From NCBI RefSeq assembly GCF_001570605.1, contig NZ_BBXG01000008.1, positions 234,119-298,118 of the forward strand: DNA of 64,000 bases, read 5' to 3'. Positions within the stretch are counted from its first letter, which is position 1. Every line of letters starts with the position of its first letter. Under the pieces are notes generated by a model, which did no database searches, was not told the origin of the DNA, and was given only the letters and a program-made list of their open reading frames with translations. The translations under genes were made by a program, and so were the position numbers. Positions 42,734-51,100 of the stretch are shown here, piece after piece. Source of the DNA: Herbidospora cretacea (lineage in GTDB: Bacteria > Actinomycetota > Actinomycetes > Streptosporangiales > Streptosporangiaceae).

Positions 42734-43621
42734 AGCTCCTAACAGAATGAGGTGAGTCGTCGCCAGCAGATGAGGGCGCAGGCCAGTTTGAGGAAGGCCT
42801 CGTGAATGTCCGCCCGGGCTTCCCAGCGGATCCGTAATCGCCGGAAAGCGTGCAGCAACGCGAAGGTCTGCTCGACGACCCAGCGCTGTCTGCCCAGGCC
42901 GGAGCCGTGCGGGGTGCCTCGGCGGGCGATGAGCGGGCGGATCTGAAGGGCGCGGACCAGGCGGCGGTACTTGTCGTGGTCGTAGCCGCGGTCGGCCAGG
43001 ACGGCATCCGGTCGTTGCCGGGGCCGGCCGCGCTTGCCACGGATCTTGGGGATCGCGTGCAGCAGCGGTAGCAGCTGGGTGACGTCGTTGCGGTTCGCGC
43101 CGGTCAGGATCACCGCCAGCGGGATGCCGCCCGCGTCGGTGATCAGGTGGTGCTTGCTTCCGGCCCGTCCTCGATCGACCGGGGACGGGCCGGTCTGCGG
43201 CCCCCTTTTAACGCTCTGATCTGGGAGGAGTCCACCGCGGCCCGGGACAGGTCCAGGACGTCGGCACTCCGCAGCCGGTCGAGCAGAATCTCATGCAGCC
43301 GCTGCCACACCCCGGCCCGGTTCCATTCGTCCAGGCGCCGCCAGCACGTCATGCCCGACCCATAGCCCAGCTCTTGCGGCAGGTGCTCCCAGGCGATCCC
43401 GGTATGCAGCACAAACAAGATGCCCTGCAGAGCCAGCCGGTCATCCAGCCGCTTGCGACCCGGATGCCGTACCCGGCGTGGACGACGGGGCAGCAACGGC
43501 TCGATCACCGCCCACAGCTCGTCGTCGACTTCCCACGGCTTGAGCTTGGCCACCTGCAACGCCTCCCGCTTGGCTACAGCGAGAGATCAAAGCACAACGG
43601 AAGTCATTTTGTTAGGAGCTC
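42733..43621. mobile_element. IS5-family (IS427-group) insertion sequence
   Basis: An 889-bp element with terminal inverted repeats GAGCTCCTAACA(G/A)AATGA, flanked by direct TTA duplications (42730-42732 and 43622-43624), the T-N-A type target expected for this group. It contains one two-frame transposase. It is inserted between the abutting 3' ends of arsR copy 4 and the AlbA_2 gene. Confidence 0.9.
42739..43559 (-). CDS. IS5-family transposase (two frames, programmed -1 shift)
   Basis: The first frame (43143-43559, 138 residues) carries the DUF4096-type N-terminus: LWAVIEPLLPRRPRRVRHPG, FVLHTGIAWEHLPQELG, AAVDSSQIRALKGG. The second frame holds the DDE half, with KHHLITDAGGIPLAVILTGA, LADRGYDHDKYRR and RWVVEQTFALLHAFRRLRIR. 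A slippery run, AAAAGGGGG (about 43202-43210 on the minus strand), lets a -1 shift fuse them, as usual for IS427-group elements. The terminal Glu region is intact, so the element is probably active. Confidence 0.9.
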
Positions 43622-45037
43622 TTAGGACTCACCCAAAATCGGGATCCCGCTCGCACGCGCCCACTTTCCGATCGTGTCCCAATTCCGCCCCCAAGCAGCC
43701 GGATCGAGTGACCCGTCTTGCCGGATCTGATGGTTCTCGGCGAGACCGTAGGTCTGAAAGAGATCGTTGATCAGCCGCGCTGATGCGCGTGCCAGCGGTT
43801 GACCATCATCAGCCAGTTCGTCGAGCATCAGATACGCCTCTCCGTATCCAAACGACATGCTCTGCTTGCTCACCAGAGTCAGCTGGATCCAGTTCCTGGC
43901 GCTGTACAGAGTGAGAGCGTGTCGCGCGGCATTGGGCACGCTGAATGGCCACTGGCTGAACTGCTTTTTTGTCGCGAAGATCTCCGGATAGAGATGCGCG
44001 TCAGCGAGCAGCGCAATTCTTGCCACGACACCTCCATGGACGCCCACTCGGTCGCGCGCGTGCCTCGCCATATACTGCAGCGCACTCATCACCCCGGCTA
44101 CGACCTCGCCGTCCAGGACGGCGATGTCCAGTTGGTCGGTAACCTCCCGGATGCAGCCGAGGTTCATGGAAAAGGTCGCAGCTCCGTCGGTGTACAGCTG
44201 AACGCGTAGGGCGCGTTTCGTGCCGACACCGGACTCTGCTACCAGACATCGGTGTAGCAGGTAGTGGTCCGTAAAGGTCACGGTACTGCCGCCGATCATG
44301 ACAACGTCCTGCTGCACGCTCCTGCCGAAGTCGTCCTGGGTGCGGCTATCGAGTAGAAGATCGCCAGGTTGTTCGGGCGCGAACGACACGATGAGCAGCG
44401 GAAGCGGGAACTGCGACTCCGTCACTCCGGCTGCGGACGTCTTGGCCGCGTTCTTCTCAAGCTGCACGACCCGCGCCTCCTGGTCATAAGGACTCATGAG
44501 GCGCTTGCGGTAGGCGGCAGCGATCTCGGATTCGCTCAGCCAAATCTTCCCGGTGCCATGCCGCCGGGGCCAGCGGAGTCCGGCCTCCCGCTTGGAGGGC
44601 GTGGAAACAGCGTGCGGAGCCATCGAACTCAGATGCACCGAGATCAACATGAACCCGCTGCCGGGCGTATCGGGATTGGCGACCGCTCGGCATTCGACAC
44701 GCGGAAGGGGATGCACGCGGGAGGCCACCGCCTTCATGATCCGCGCTTCCCATCCGGCCAGCGCCACATCCTGTGGCGCACTGGGGACCTCGCCCACCTC
44801 GGCCATGCCAACGACGATCAATCCGCCAATGTGATTCGCGAAGGCCGCGATGTCCACCGCAAGGTCTTCGGTGCCCTTTTCCTCCTTGTCGCCCGAGGCG
44901 TAGTCCCGCTTGTAGTCGAGATCCTCCGCCTCTCGCGCGTCAATGTTTCCCACAAGGTCAGCGATCTGCTGATACGTCACTCGATCAAGTGGAGCCCCGA
45001 AAATCGTCTCAAGGCGGCGACTGCTGTAGATCATCAA
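43622..45037 (-). CDS. AlbA_2 (Schlafen-like) domain protein
   Basis: A 471-residue protein with an N-terminal AlbA_2 domain: EAEDLDYKRDYASGDKEEKG, LAVDIAAFANHIGGLIVVGM and SEIAAAYRKR. This fold is shared with Schlafen nucleases and some DNA-binding regulators. The remaining 270 residues match nothing I know. It has no partner gene. A defence-type nuclease carried as cargo by the island is a reasonable guess. Its TAA stop coincides with the IS target duplication. Confidence 0.75.
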   Translation of the reverse strand: MMIYSSRRLETIFGAPLDRVTYQQIADLVGNIDAREAEDLDYKRDYASGDKEEKGTEDLAVDIAAFANHIGGLIVVGMAEVGEVPSAPQDVALAGWEARIMKAVASRVHPLPRVECRAVANPDTPGSGFMLISVHLSSMAPHAVSTPSKREAGLRWPRRHGTGKIWLSESEIAAAYRKRLMSPYDQEARVVQLEKNAAKTSAAGVTESQFPLPLLIVSFAPEQPGDLLLDSRTQDDFGRSVQQDVVMIGGSTVTFTDHYLLHRCLVAESGVGTKRALRVQLYTDGAATFSMNLGCIREVTDQLDIAVLDGEVVAGVMSALQYMARHARDRVGVHGGVVARIALLADAHLYPEIFATKKQFSQWPFSVPNAARHALTLYSARNWIQLTLVSKQSMSFGYGEAYLMLDELADDGQPLARASARLINDLFQTYGLAENHQIRQDGSLDPAAWGRNWDTIGKWARASGIPILGES

Positions 45038-45120
45038 GAAACCCTTTCTTCATACGTAGAAGTCACTAGGACTCCTGAGAAAAAGGTTATGGGAGAGTCC
45101 CGACGAAGTATTAATGCCGT

Positions 45121-45749
45121 TCAGGCAGGCGCCGGCACGAGTTCGTCGAGAAGGTCGCGGACCATCAGGTCAACCACTACGGCGATGTCCCTGACCTCGT
45201 CGATCACCTTCTCGTGGATCTCCGGCAAGCGCCACTCCAGGTACCGCCGCCCCGGGTACACCGGGCACGCATCCCCACACCCCATCGACACCACCACGTC
45301 AGCCACCCGCACGACCTCATCCGTCAGCGGCTTGAGGAACTCGCGAGAGATCCCCAGCCCGCGCTCGGCGAGCACGATTTCGACCGCCGGTTCGATCTCG
45401 GAGGCGGGTCGAGTCCCCGCCGTTCGTGCATGGACCCGACCCGCGGCGTAGTGGCCCATCAGCGCAGCAGCGAGTTGAGAGCGGCCGGCGTCGTGTGTGC
45501 AGACGAAAAGGATCTCGTAGACCTGCTTCGCGATGAGGCCGTCAGCCTGAGCGAGTGCGGTCAAGCGCTCCTCGGCCAGTTTCCCCCACAAGGCGGGAAG
45601 GTGTTCACGCACGCGGGCCGTCTCGGCGAGCGCACGATGGGACTCAATGACAAGGCGCTCGACGGTCTCGGCCGAGAAGACGCCGAGGAAGCGGGGCGCG
45701 AGTCTGGCGGCGATGCCTCCAGCACTGGAGTCCGGTTATGGATCTCCAT
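45121..45749 (-). pseudogene. arsC: Arsenate reductase ArsC with frameshifted N-terminal domain
   Basis: The catalytic part (from GTG 45612) is an LMW-phosphatase-type, mycothiol-dependent arsenate reductase: ILFVCTHDAGRSQLAAALM (P-loop, Asp for the usual Asn), VVSMGCGDACPVYPGRRYLEW. Upstream the same frame encodes RLAPRFLGVFSAETVERLV, the three-helix N-terminal domain typical of long actinobacterial ArsC, but it has no start codon and hits TAA. The properly spaced GAGGTG/ATG at 45749 is in another frame. One indel near 45720 would join them. Either a true frameshift, a sequencing error, or a shortened protein from GTG 45612. Confidence 0.75.
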
Positions 45750-45763
45750 CGTTCACACCTCAC

Positions 45764-45779
45764 ATAGATGACTGTCTAT
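45764..45779. promoter_or_regulatory. ArsR-type box ATAGA-N6-TCTAT between arsC and arsR
   Basis: CATAGATGACTGTCTATG (45763-45780), a perfect 6-bp inverted repeat, lies 15 bp upstream of the ATG of the frameshifted arsC and 49 bp before arsR copy 5, so it can control both. Confidence 0.7.
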
Positions 45780-45828
45780 GCAATATATCGACACTCCCCG
45801 ACCTGGCACAGCTACCTACACTGACCCC

Positions 45829-46173
45829 ATGGAACTGATAGACGGGAATCAATCCATCGCAACCGACGATTGTCTGTCGACGGCCGTCGGGGAGCCCCTG
45901 TCCCGCAAGGAGGCCGAGACGCTGGCCACCGCGCTGAAGGCCGTCGCCGACCCCACCCGGCTGCAGTTGCTGAGCATGATCAGCGGTAGCCCATCCAGCG
46001 AAGCCTGCGTCTGCGGCCTGACCGAGGCGCTCGATCTGACTCAGCCGACGATCAGCCATCACCTGAAGGTTCTCGTCGACGCGGGCTTTCTGACCCGCGA
46101 CAAGCGGGGCAGGTGGGCTTGGTACGCGGTCGTCCCCGATCGCCTCGACGTCCTTCGGAGCCTCCTGCCCTGA
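45829..46173 (+). CDS. arsR: ArsR family repressor (copy 5)
   Basis: A 114-residue repressor. I start it at ATG 45829 (MELIDGN) instead of 45778, since the latter lies in the operator. LKAVADPTRLQLLSMISGSP, ACVCGLTEALD (the usual Asp after CVC is Gly), recognition helix QPTISHHLKVLVDAGFL. One N-terminal Cys (DDCLS) instead of a pair. Divergent from arsC across a single box. Confidence 0.9.
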   Translation: MELIDGNQSIATDDCLSTAVGEPLSRKEAETLATALKAVADPTRLQLLSMISGSPSSEACVCGLTEALDLTQPTISHHLKVLVDAGFLTRDKRGRWAWYAVVPDRLDVLRSLLP

Positions 46174-46192
46174 CCGGCGGCTCGCTGGACAA

Positions 46193-46228
46193 ATAGATAG
46201 ACGTCTATAAAGATAGATGTGTGTCTAT
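46193..46228 (+). promoter_or_regulatory. Two ArsR-type boxes upstream of acr3
   Basis: ATAGA-N6-TCTAT occurs at 46193-46208 and again at 46213-46228, 20 bp apart (two helical turns). They precede the decayed arsR and acr3. Confidence 0.7.
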
Positions 46229-46328
46229 ATGTTGGCGCGAGCTCGCCGCCCTTCCGACCGGCGGATGCGGCGACTCCACGCCGGGTTCGCCCAAGCCGCA
46301 TGTCGCCGCCGAGCATCAGGCCCGGCGG

Positions 46329-46499
46329 CTCATGGTCCTTGCCGACCCGCTCGACGCGGGCGATCACACGATCAGTCACCGCCTGAAGGTGATGGGCGAG
46401 GCCCCGGAAGTACGCGGCGGTTGGGTCCGTCACCGCGTCTCCCCCGAGGGCTCCGCGCTCTACGCATTGCTCACCCGCGTACCCGTCACCGCATCATGA
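46329..46499 (+). pseudogene. Decayed arsR remnant before acr3
   Basis: The frame reads LMVLADPLDAGD followed at once by HTISHRLKVMGEAPEVRGGW and VRHRVSPEGSALYALL. This is the recognition helix and wing of an ArsR protein with the metal-binding region deleted between LADP and TISH. No CVC motif remains. The remnant ends across the acr3 start codon. Confidence 0.6.
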
Positions 46500-47587
46500 C
46501 CAGCACCGATCGAAAGCAATCCAGGCCTGGGGCCACCAGCGCGACGCCCATGGGCGGTCTTTCCACACTCGACCGTTTCCTCCCCGTGTGGATCATCGCC
46601 GCGATGGCCCTGGGGCTGCTCCTCGGCCGCCTGGTCCCCGGATTGAACGCCGCCCTCGACGCGATCCGGATCGGGGAGGTCTCCCTGCCGATCGCGCTGG
46701 GCCTGCTGCTGATGATGTATCCCGTCCTGGCCAAGGTCCGCTACGACCGCCTCGACACCGTCACCGGAGACCGGCGACTGCTCATCGCATCGCTGGTCGT
46801 CAACTGGATCGCCGGTCCGGCCGTCATGTTCGCGCTGGCCTGGATCTTCCTGCCCGACCTGCCGGAGTACCGTACCGGGCTGATCATCGTCGGCCTGGCC
46901 CGATGCATCGCGATGGTGCTGATCTGGAACGACCTGGCCTGCGGCGACCGCGAGGCCGCGGCCGTGCTCGTGGCCCTGAACTCCGTCTTCCAGGTGATCG
47001 CCTTCGCCGGTCTCGGCTGGTTCTACCTCGAAGTGCTTCCCGGCTGGCTCGGCCTGCCCCGAACAGCGCTCGACGTTTCCACCTGGGACATCGCCCGTAG
47101 TGTCCTGGTCTTCCTCGGCATCCCGCTGGTGGCCGGATATCTGACCCGCGAGGTCGGCGAACGCGCCCGGAGCCGCGACTGGTACGAGACGCGGTTCCTG
47201 CCGAAGATCGGCCCCATCGCCCTGTACGGCTTGCTCTTCACCATCCTGATCCTGTTCGCCCTCCAAGGCGGCACCATCACCTCGCAGCCCGGCGACGTGG
47301 CCCGGATCGCACTCCCGCTGCTGGCCTACTTCGCCATCGTCTGGGCCGGCGGCTTCGCCCTCGGCAAGAGCATCGGCCTGCCGTACGAGCGGACCGCCAC
47401 CCTCGCCTTCACCGGCGCGGGCAACAATTTCGAGCTCGCCATCGCCGTCGCCATCGGCGTCTTCGGCGTCACCTCGGGCCAGGCCCTCGCCGGAGTGGTC
47501 GGCCCGCTCATCGAGGTTCCCGTTCTGGTCGCCCTCGTTTACGTGTCCCTGTGGGCACGCCGTCGTTTCTACAAGCAAGGATCGTGA
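46496..47587 (+). CDS. acr3: Arsenite efflux permease Acr3
   Basis: A 363-residue permease with ten predicted helices. I start it at ATG 46496 (MTSTDRK). LLLMMYPVLAKVRYD, VGLARCIAMVLIWNDLACGD with the conserved Cys needed for arsenite transport, and FTGAGNNFELAIAVAIGVFG are family signatures. It is the primary As(III) exporter of the island and is followed 2 bp later by arsC, the standard resistance pair. Confidence 0.95.
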   Translation: MTSTDRKQSRPGATSATPMGGLSTLDRFLPVWIIAAMALGLLLGRLVPGLNAALDAIRIGEVSLPIALGLLLMMYPVLAKVRYDRLDTVTGDRRLLIASLVVNWIAGPAVMFALAWIFLPDLPEYRTGLIIVGLARCIAMVLIWNDLACGDREAAAVLVALNSVFQVIAFAGLGWFYLEVLPGWLGLPRTALDVSTWDIARSVLVFLGIPLVAGYLTREVGERARSRDWYETRFLPKIGPIALYGLLFTILILFALQGGTITSQPGDVARIALPLLAYFAIVWAGGFALGKSIGLPYERTATLAFTGAGNNFELAIAVAIGVFGVTSGQALAGVVGPLIEVPVLVALVYVSLWARRRFYKQGS

Positions 47588-47589
47588 AC

Positions 47590-47991
47590 ATGCCCAGCGT
47601 CCTCTTCGTATGCGTGCACAACGCCGGACGTTCCCAGATGGCCGCCGGATGGCTGACCCACCTGGCCGGTGACCGGATCGAGGTCAGGTCAGCCGGATCG
47701 GCCCCCGCCGACAAGATCAACCCCGTCGCGATCGAGGCGATGCGCGAGGTCGGCATCGACATCTCCGACCAGCAGCCCAAGATCCTCACGGTCGATTCCG
47801 TGGAGGCCTCTGACGCCGTCATCACCATGGGCTGCGGCGACGTCTGCCCGATCTTCCCCGGCAAGCGCTACGAGGACTGGTCGCTCGACGACCCGACCGG
47901 GAAGACCGTCGAAGCCGTGCGGGACATCCGTGACGAGATCCGCACCCGCGTCGAGAAGCTCATCGCCGAACTTCTACCCGCGGCCGACTGA
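47590..47991 (+). CDS. arsC: Arsenate reductase (LMW-phosphatase type)
   Basis: A 133-residue enzyme starting at ATG 47590 (GTG 47584 is possible). P-loop VLFVCVHNAGRSQMAAG, SAGSAPADKINPVAIEAM, then ITMGCGDVCPIFPGKRYEDW and the LDDPTGK loop. Reduces arsenate to arsenite with mycothiol/mycoredoxin or thioredoxin. It feeds Acr3 and could also provide As(III) for biosynthesis. Intact, unlike the copy at 45121. Confidence 0.95.
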   Translation: MPSVLFVCVHNAGRSQMAAGWLTHLAGDRIEVRSAGSAPADKINPVAIEAMREVGIDISDQQPKILTVDSVEASDAVITMGCGDVCPIFPGKRYEDWSLDDPTGKTVEAVRDIRDEIRTRVEKLIAELLPAAD

Positions 47992-48150
47992 CCTTTCGGG
48001 GAACAACTCCATCGAATATCTCACGGGCCGAGGAGGGGTGGCTGACGCCTCTTCCGCCAGGCTTCATTGGGTGCTCGTGGTGGCTTCACCAGCGCTTCTT
48101 CGGTGATCTCTTCAATCAGGTGCTTGTGCCCGTGATCCAACTGGGCGCAG

Positions 48151-48167
48151 CGGGGGCGTCGCCCCCG
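48151..48167 (+). terminator. GC-rich palindrome at the island's right side
   Basis: CGGGGGCGTCGCCCCCG, a 6-bp stem with 5-nt loop, 160 bp after arsC. The rest of 47992-48192 contains no gene I can support. Possible terminator; no clear U-tract. Confidence 0.45.
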
Positions 48168-48192
48168 TGTCATCACGTGACCCGAGGTTCCG

Positions 48193-51100
48193 ATGAAATC
48201 GATGGTCTCGAACCATCCACGCAAGAAGCTCCTGCTGGTGGCGCTCGCCGCGGCGACGACGCTTTCGGTCGCGCCCGCCGCGTACGCGGACGGCCCGCCC
48301 GCTCCGGTGACCGGCGGGATCCCGTTGGTCAACACGACCGAGAAGATCGGTCCGGGGATCGAGTTACAGCACGTCAAAGCGCTCGACCAGAAGGGCTGGT
48401 ACGACGCACAGTTCCTCACCGTCGACCTGGCCGACGAAGCGGTCAGCACCGATCTGCTGACCGCCGGGCCGGTCGCCTTCGGCGGGCCGCTCAGTGTGGC
48501 CGCCAACAAGGCCGGCGCCGTCGCGGGTGTCAACGGCGAGTTCTTCGACATCGGGAACTCGAACGCGGCGCTCGGGGGCGAGGTCCAGAACGGGAAGCTC
48601 GTCAAGACCGCCGACATCGGCGGACGTCAGCACGTCGGCGTCAGCGGTGACGGTGTCGCCCAGCTCGTGAACCTCATGGTGAACGCGGCGGCGAACTTCG
48701 CGGGGGCGGACCACACGGTCCTTTCCGTCAACGCCGCGAACGGCGGTGGGGTCCCCGCTGACGGTCTGATCGCGTTCACGTCGGCGTGGGGTGACTACAG
48801 CCGCAACCGCGGGCTGACGGGGGTGGCCAACGACCAGATCGCCGAGGTGCTGGTCCGGAACGGCTCGGTCGTGTCGGTCACGCCGAACGGGCCCGCGGGC
48901 TCGGGGGTGATTCCCGAGAACGGGTTCTCCCTGGTCGGGCGCGGCGCCGCGGCGGCAGCGATCCGCGCGCTGCAGCCTGGCGAGCCGGTGACGCTCAGCT
49001 ACGCGCTCGCCGACGACATCGCGAAGACGATGAAGTTCGCGCTCGGGCACGGCGGCACCATCGTCACCGGCGGCCAGGTCGTCGGCGGGCTCGACCCCTC
49101 GATCGCCCCGCGTACCGCGCTCGGGTTCAAGGACGGCGGTCGCACGCTGGTGCTCGCCACCTGGGACGGGCCGGGCGGCACCGGCAAGGGCGGTGTCGGG
49201 ATCGACAAGGAGGCGCGTGATCTCGTCGCGCTGGGTGTGGAGACCGCGGTCAACCTCGACGGGGGCGGGTCGACCACGATGGTCGCCCGGGCGCTCGGCC
49301 AGGACGAGGCGACCGTCCGCAACGTCCCGTCCGACGGGCGCGAGCGCAACGACCCGAACGGTGTGGGGGTGTTCGTCGCGAAGGGCGACGGCAGGCTGCA
49401 CGAGCTTCTCATCAGGCCCGGCGGCGATCTGAAGGTGTTCCCGGGGCTGCGTCTCCCCCTCTTCGCCGAGGGCGTGGACGATCATCAGACGCCGGTGGAC
49501 GTCGATGCGGCGTCCGTGCGGTGGTCGGCTCGGGGGGCGTCCGTCGAGGGCGGGACGCTCGTGGCGCCGGCCAAGCCGAACGGGCGGATCACCGTCGACG
49601 CGCGGGTTGGTCCCGTGGTGGCCAAGCCCGCGAAGGTGACGGTCCTCGACCCGGTCAGCAGCGTCGAGTTGTCGTCGCAGCGCCTGTCGATCGCCGAGGC
49701 GACGCCCGCCCACGCGGTCACCGTCTCCGTGACCGGCCGCGACGGCCAGGGGTACACGGCCCCGATCGACCCCCGGGACCTCGCGCTCGACTACGACCAC
49801 GACGTCGTCGGCATCCAGTCCGTGGACGGCAAGCTGAAGATCACCCCGCTCACCGCAGCGGGCACGATCCTCACGGTCTCGGTCGGCGGCGCGTCGGTCC
49901 AGCTCCCGATCACGGTCGGGGTCGAGACCAGGACGGTCTACGACTTCGACGACGACGTGCTCACCCGCTGGCGCAACAACAGCACCGCGGCCACGACGTT
50001 CTCGGCGGACCCCGACGGTCTGCGGATCGACTTCGCCGCGATGCGCAACGTGGGCGTCACCGCCGCGTCGGCGGCCCGGCGCGTCCCCGTGCCCGGTCAG
50101 CCGTTGCGGGTGCGGATGCGGATCAAGTCGAGCATCGCCGTGCCGAACGGCCTGACCTACCTGGCCTACACCGACGCGGCCGGGAAGGCCGCCGGCGTCT
50201 ACGGGACCGCGCTGACCGCGAGCGACGACTGGCAGTACGCGTCGTTCACGATGCCGGCGAACACGGCGTTCCCGATCTCGATCTCGGGCTTCCAGGGCAT
50301 CAACACGAGCGTCCCCCAGCAGAAGGCGGGCACGTTCGTCCTGGACCGCGTCGAGGCCGACGTCCCGACGTCGATCGACCTGCCCGCCCAGCCCGGCCTG
50401 CGGCCCGACCCGCTCGTCTCCGACGACGGGTCGCTGCCCGAGGGGCCCGGCACGTGGCGGTTCGCCACTCTCTCGGACGTGCAGTTCACGGCCGACAACC
50501 CGGCGCTGACCCAGGTCGCGACGGCCGCCGTCAGGCGGATCCGCGAGACCGAGCCCGACCTGATCGTCCTGAACGGTGACATCACCGACCGCGGCCTGCC
50601 GCAGGACCTCACGCTGGCCCGCCAGGTGCTCACCGACGCCGGGTGTGACCTCGTCGCGGTCGGCCAGGAGCCGGCCGCGAAGAGCACACCGGACTCCGTC
50701 CCCTGCTACTACGTGCCGGGCAACCACGAGTCCTACGGTCTCGACAACGTCCAGTCCGACCTGACGAACTTCACCAAGGAGTTCGGCCGGCCCTACCGGA
50801 CCTTCGACCACAAGGGCACGCGGTTCATCCTGCTCGCCAGCTCGCTCGGGTCGCTGCGCTCGTCGGCGTGGGAGCAGCTCCCGATGCTGCGGCAGGCGCT
50901 CGGCGACGCCGAGAAGGACGAGTCGGTGCGCAACGTCGTGGTGTTCGCCCACCACCCGGTGGACGACCCCGCCGAGACCGACGCCAGTCAGCTCGGCGAC
51001 CGCGACGAGGTCGCGCTCGTCGAGAACCTGCTCACGGACTTCCGTGACGCCACGGGCAAGGGCACCGCGATGGTCGGCTCCCACGCCCAGATCGCCGACG

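Noticed and set aside
10388-48192. Right-hand attachment site matching the tRNA-Val 3' end
   Set aside because: No second copy of the T-arm/acceptor sequence was found by reading through to 48 kb and beyond.
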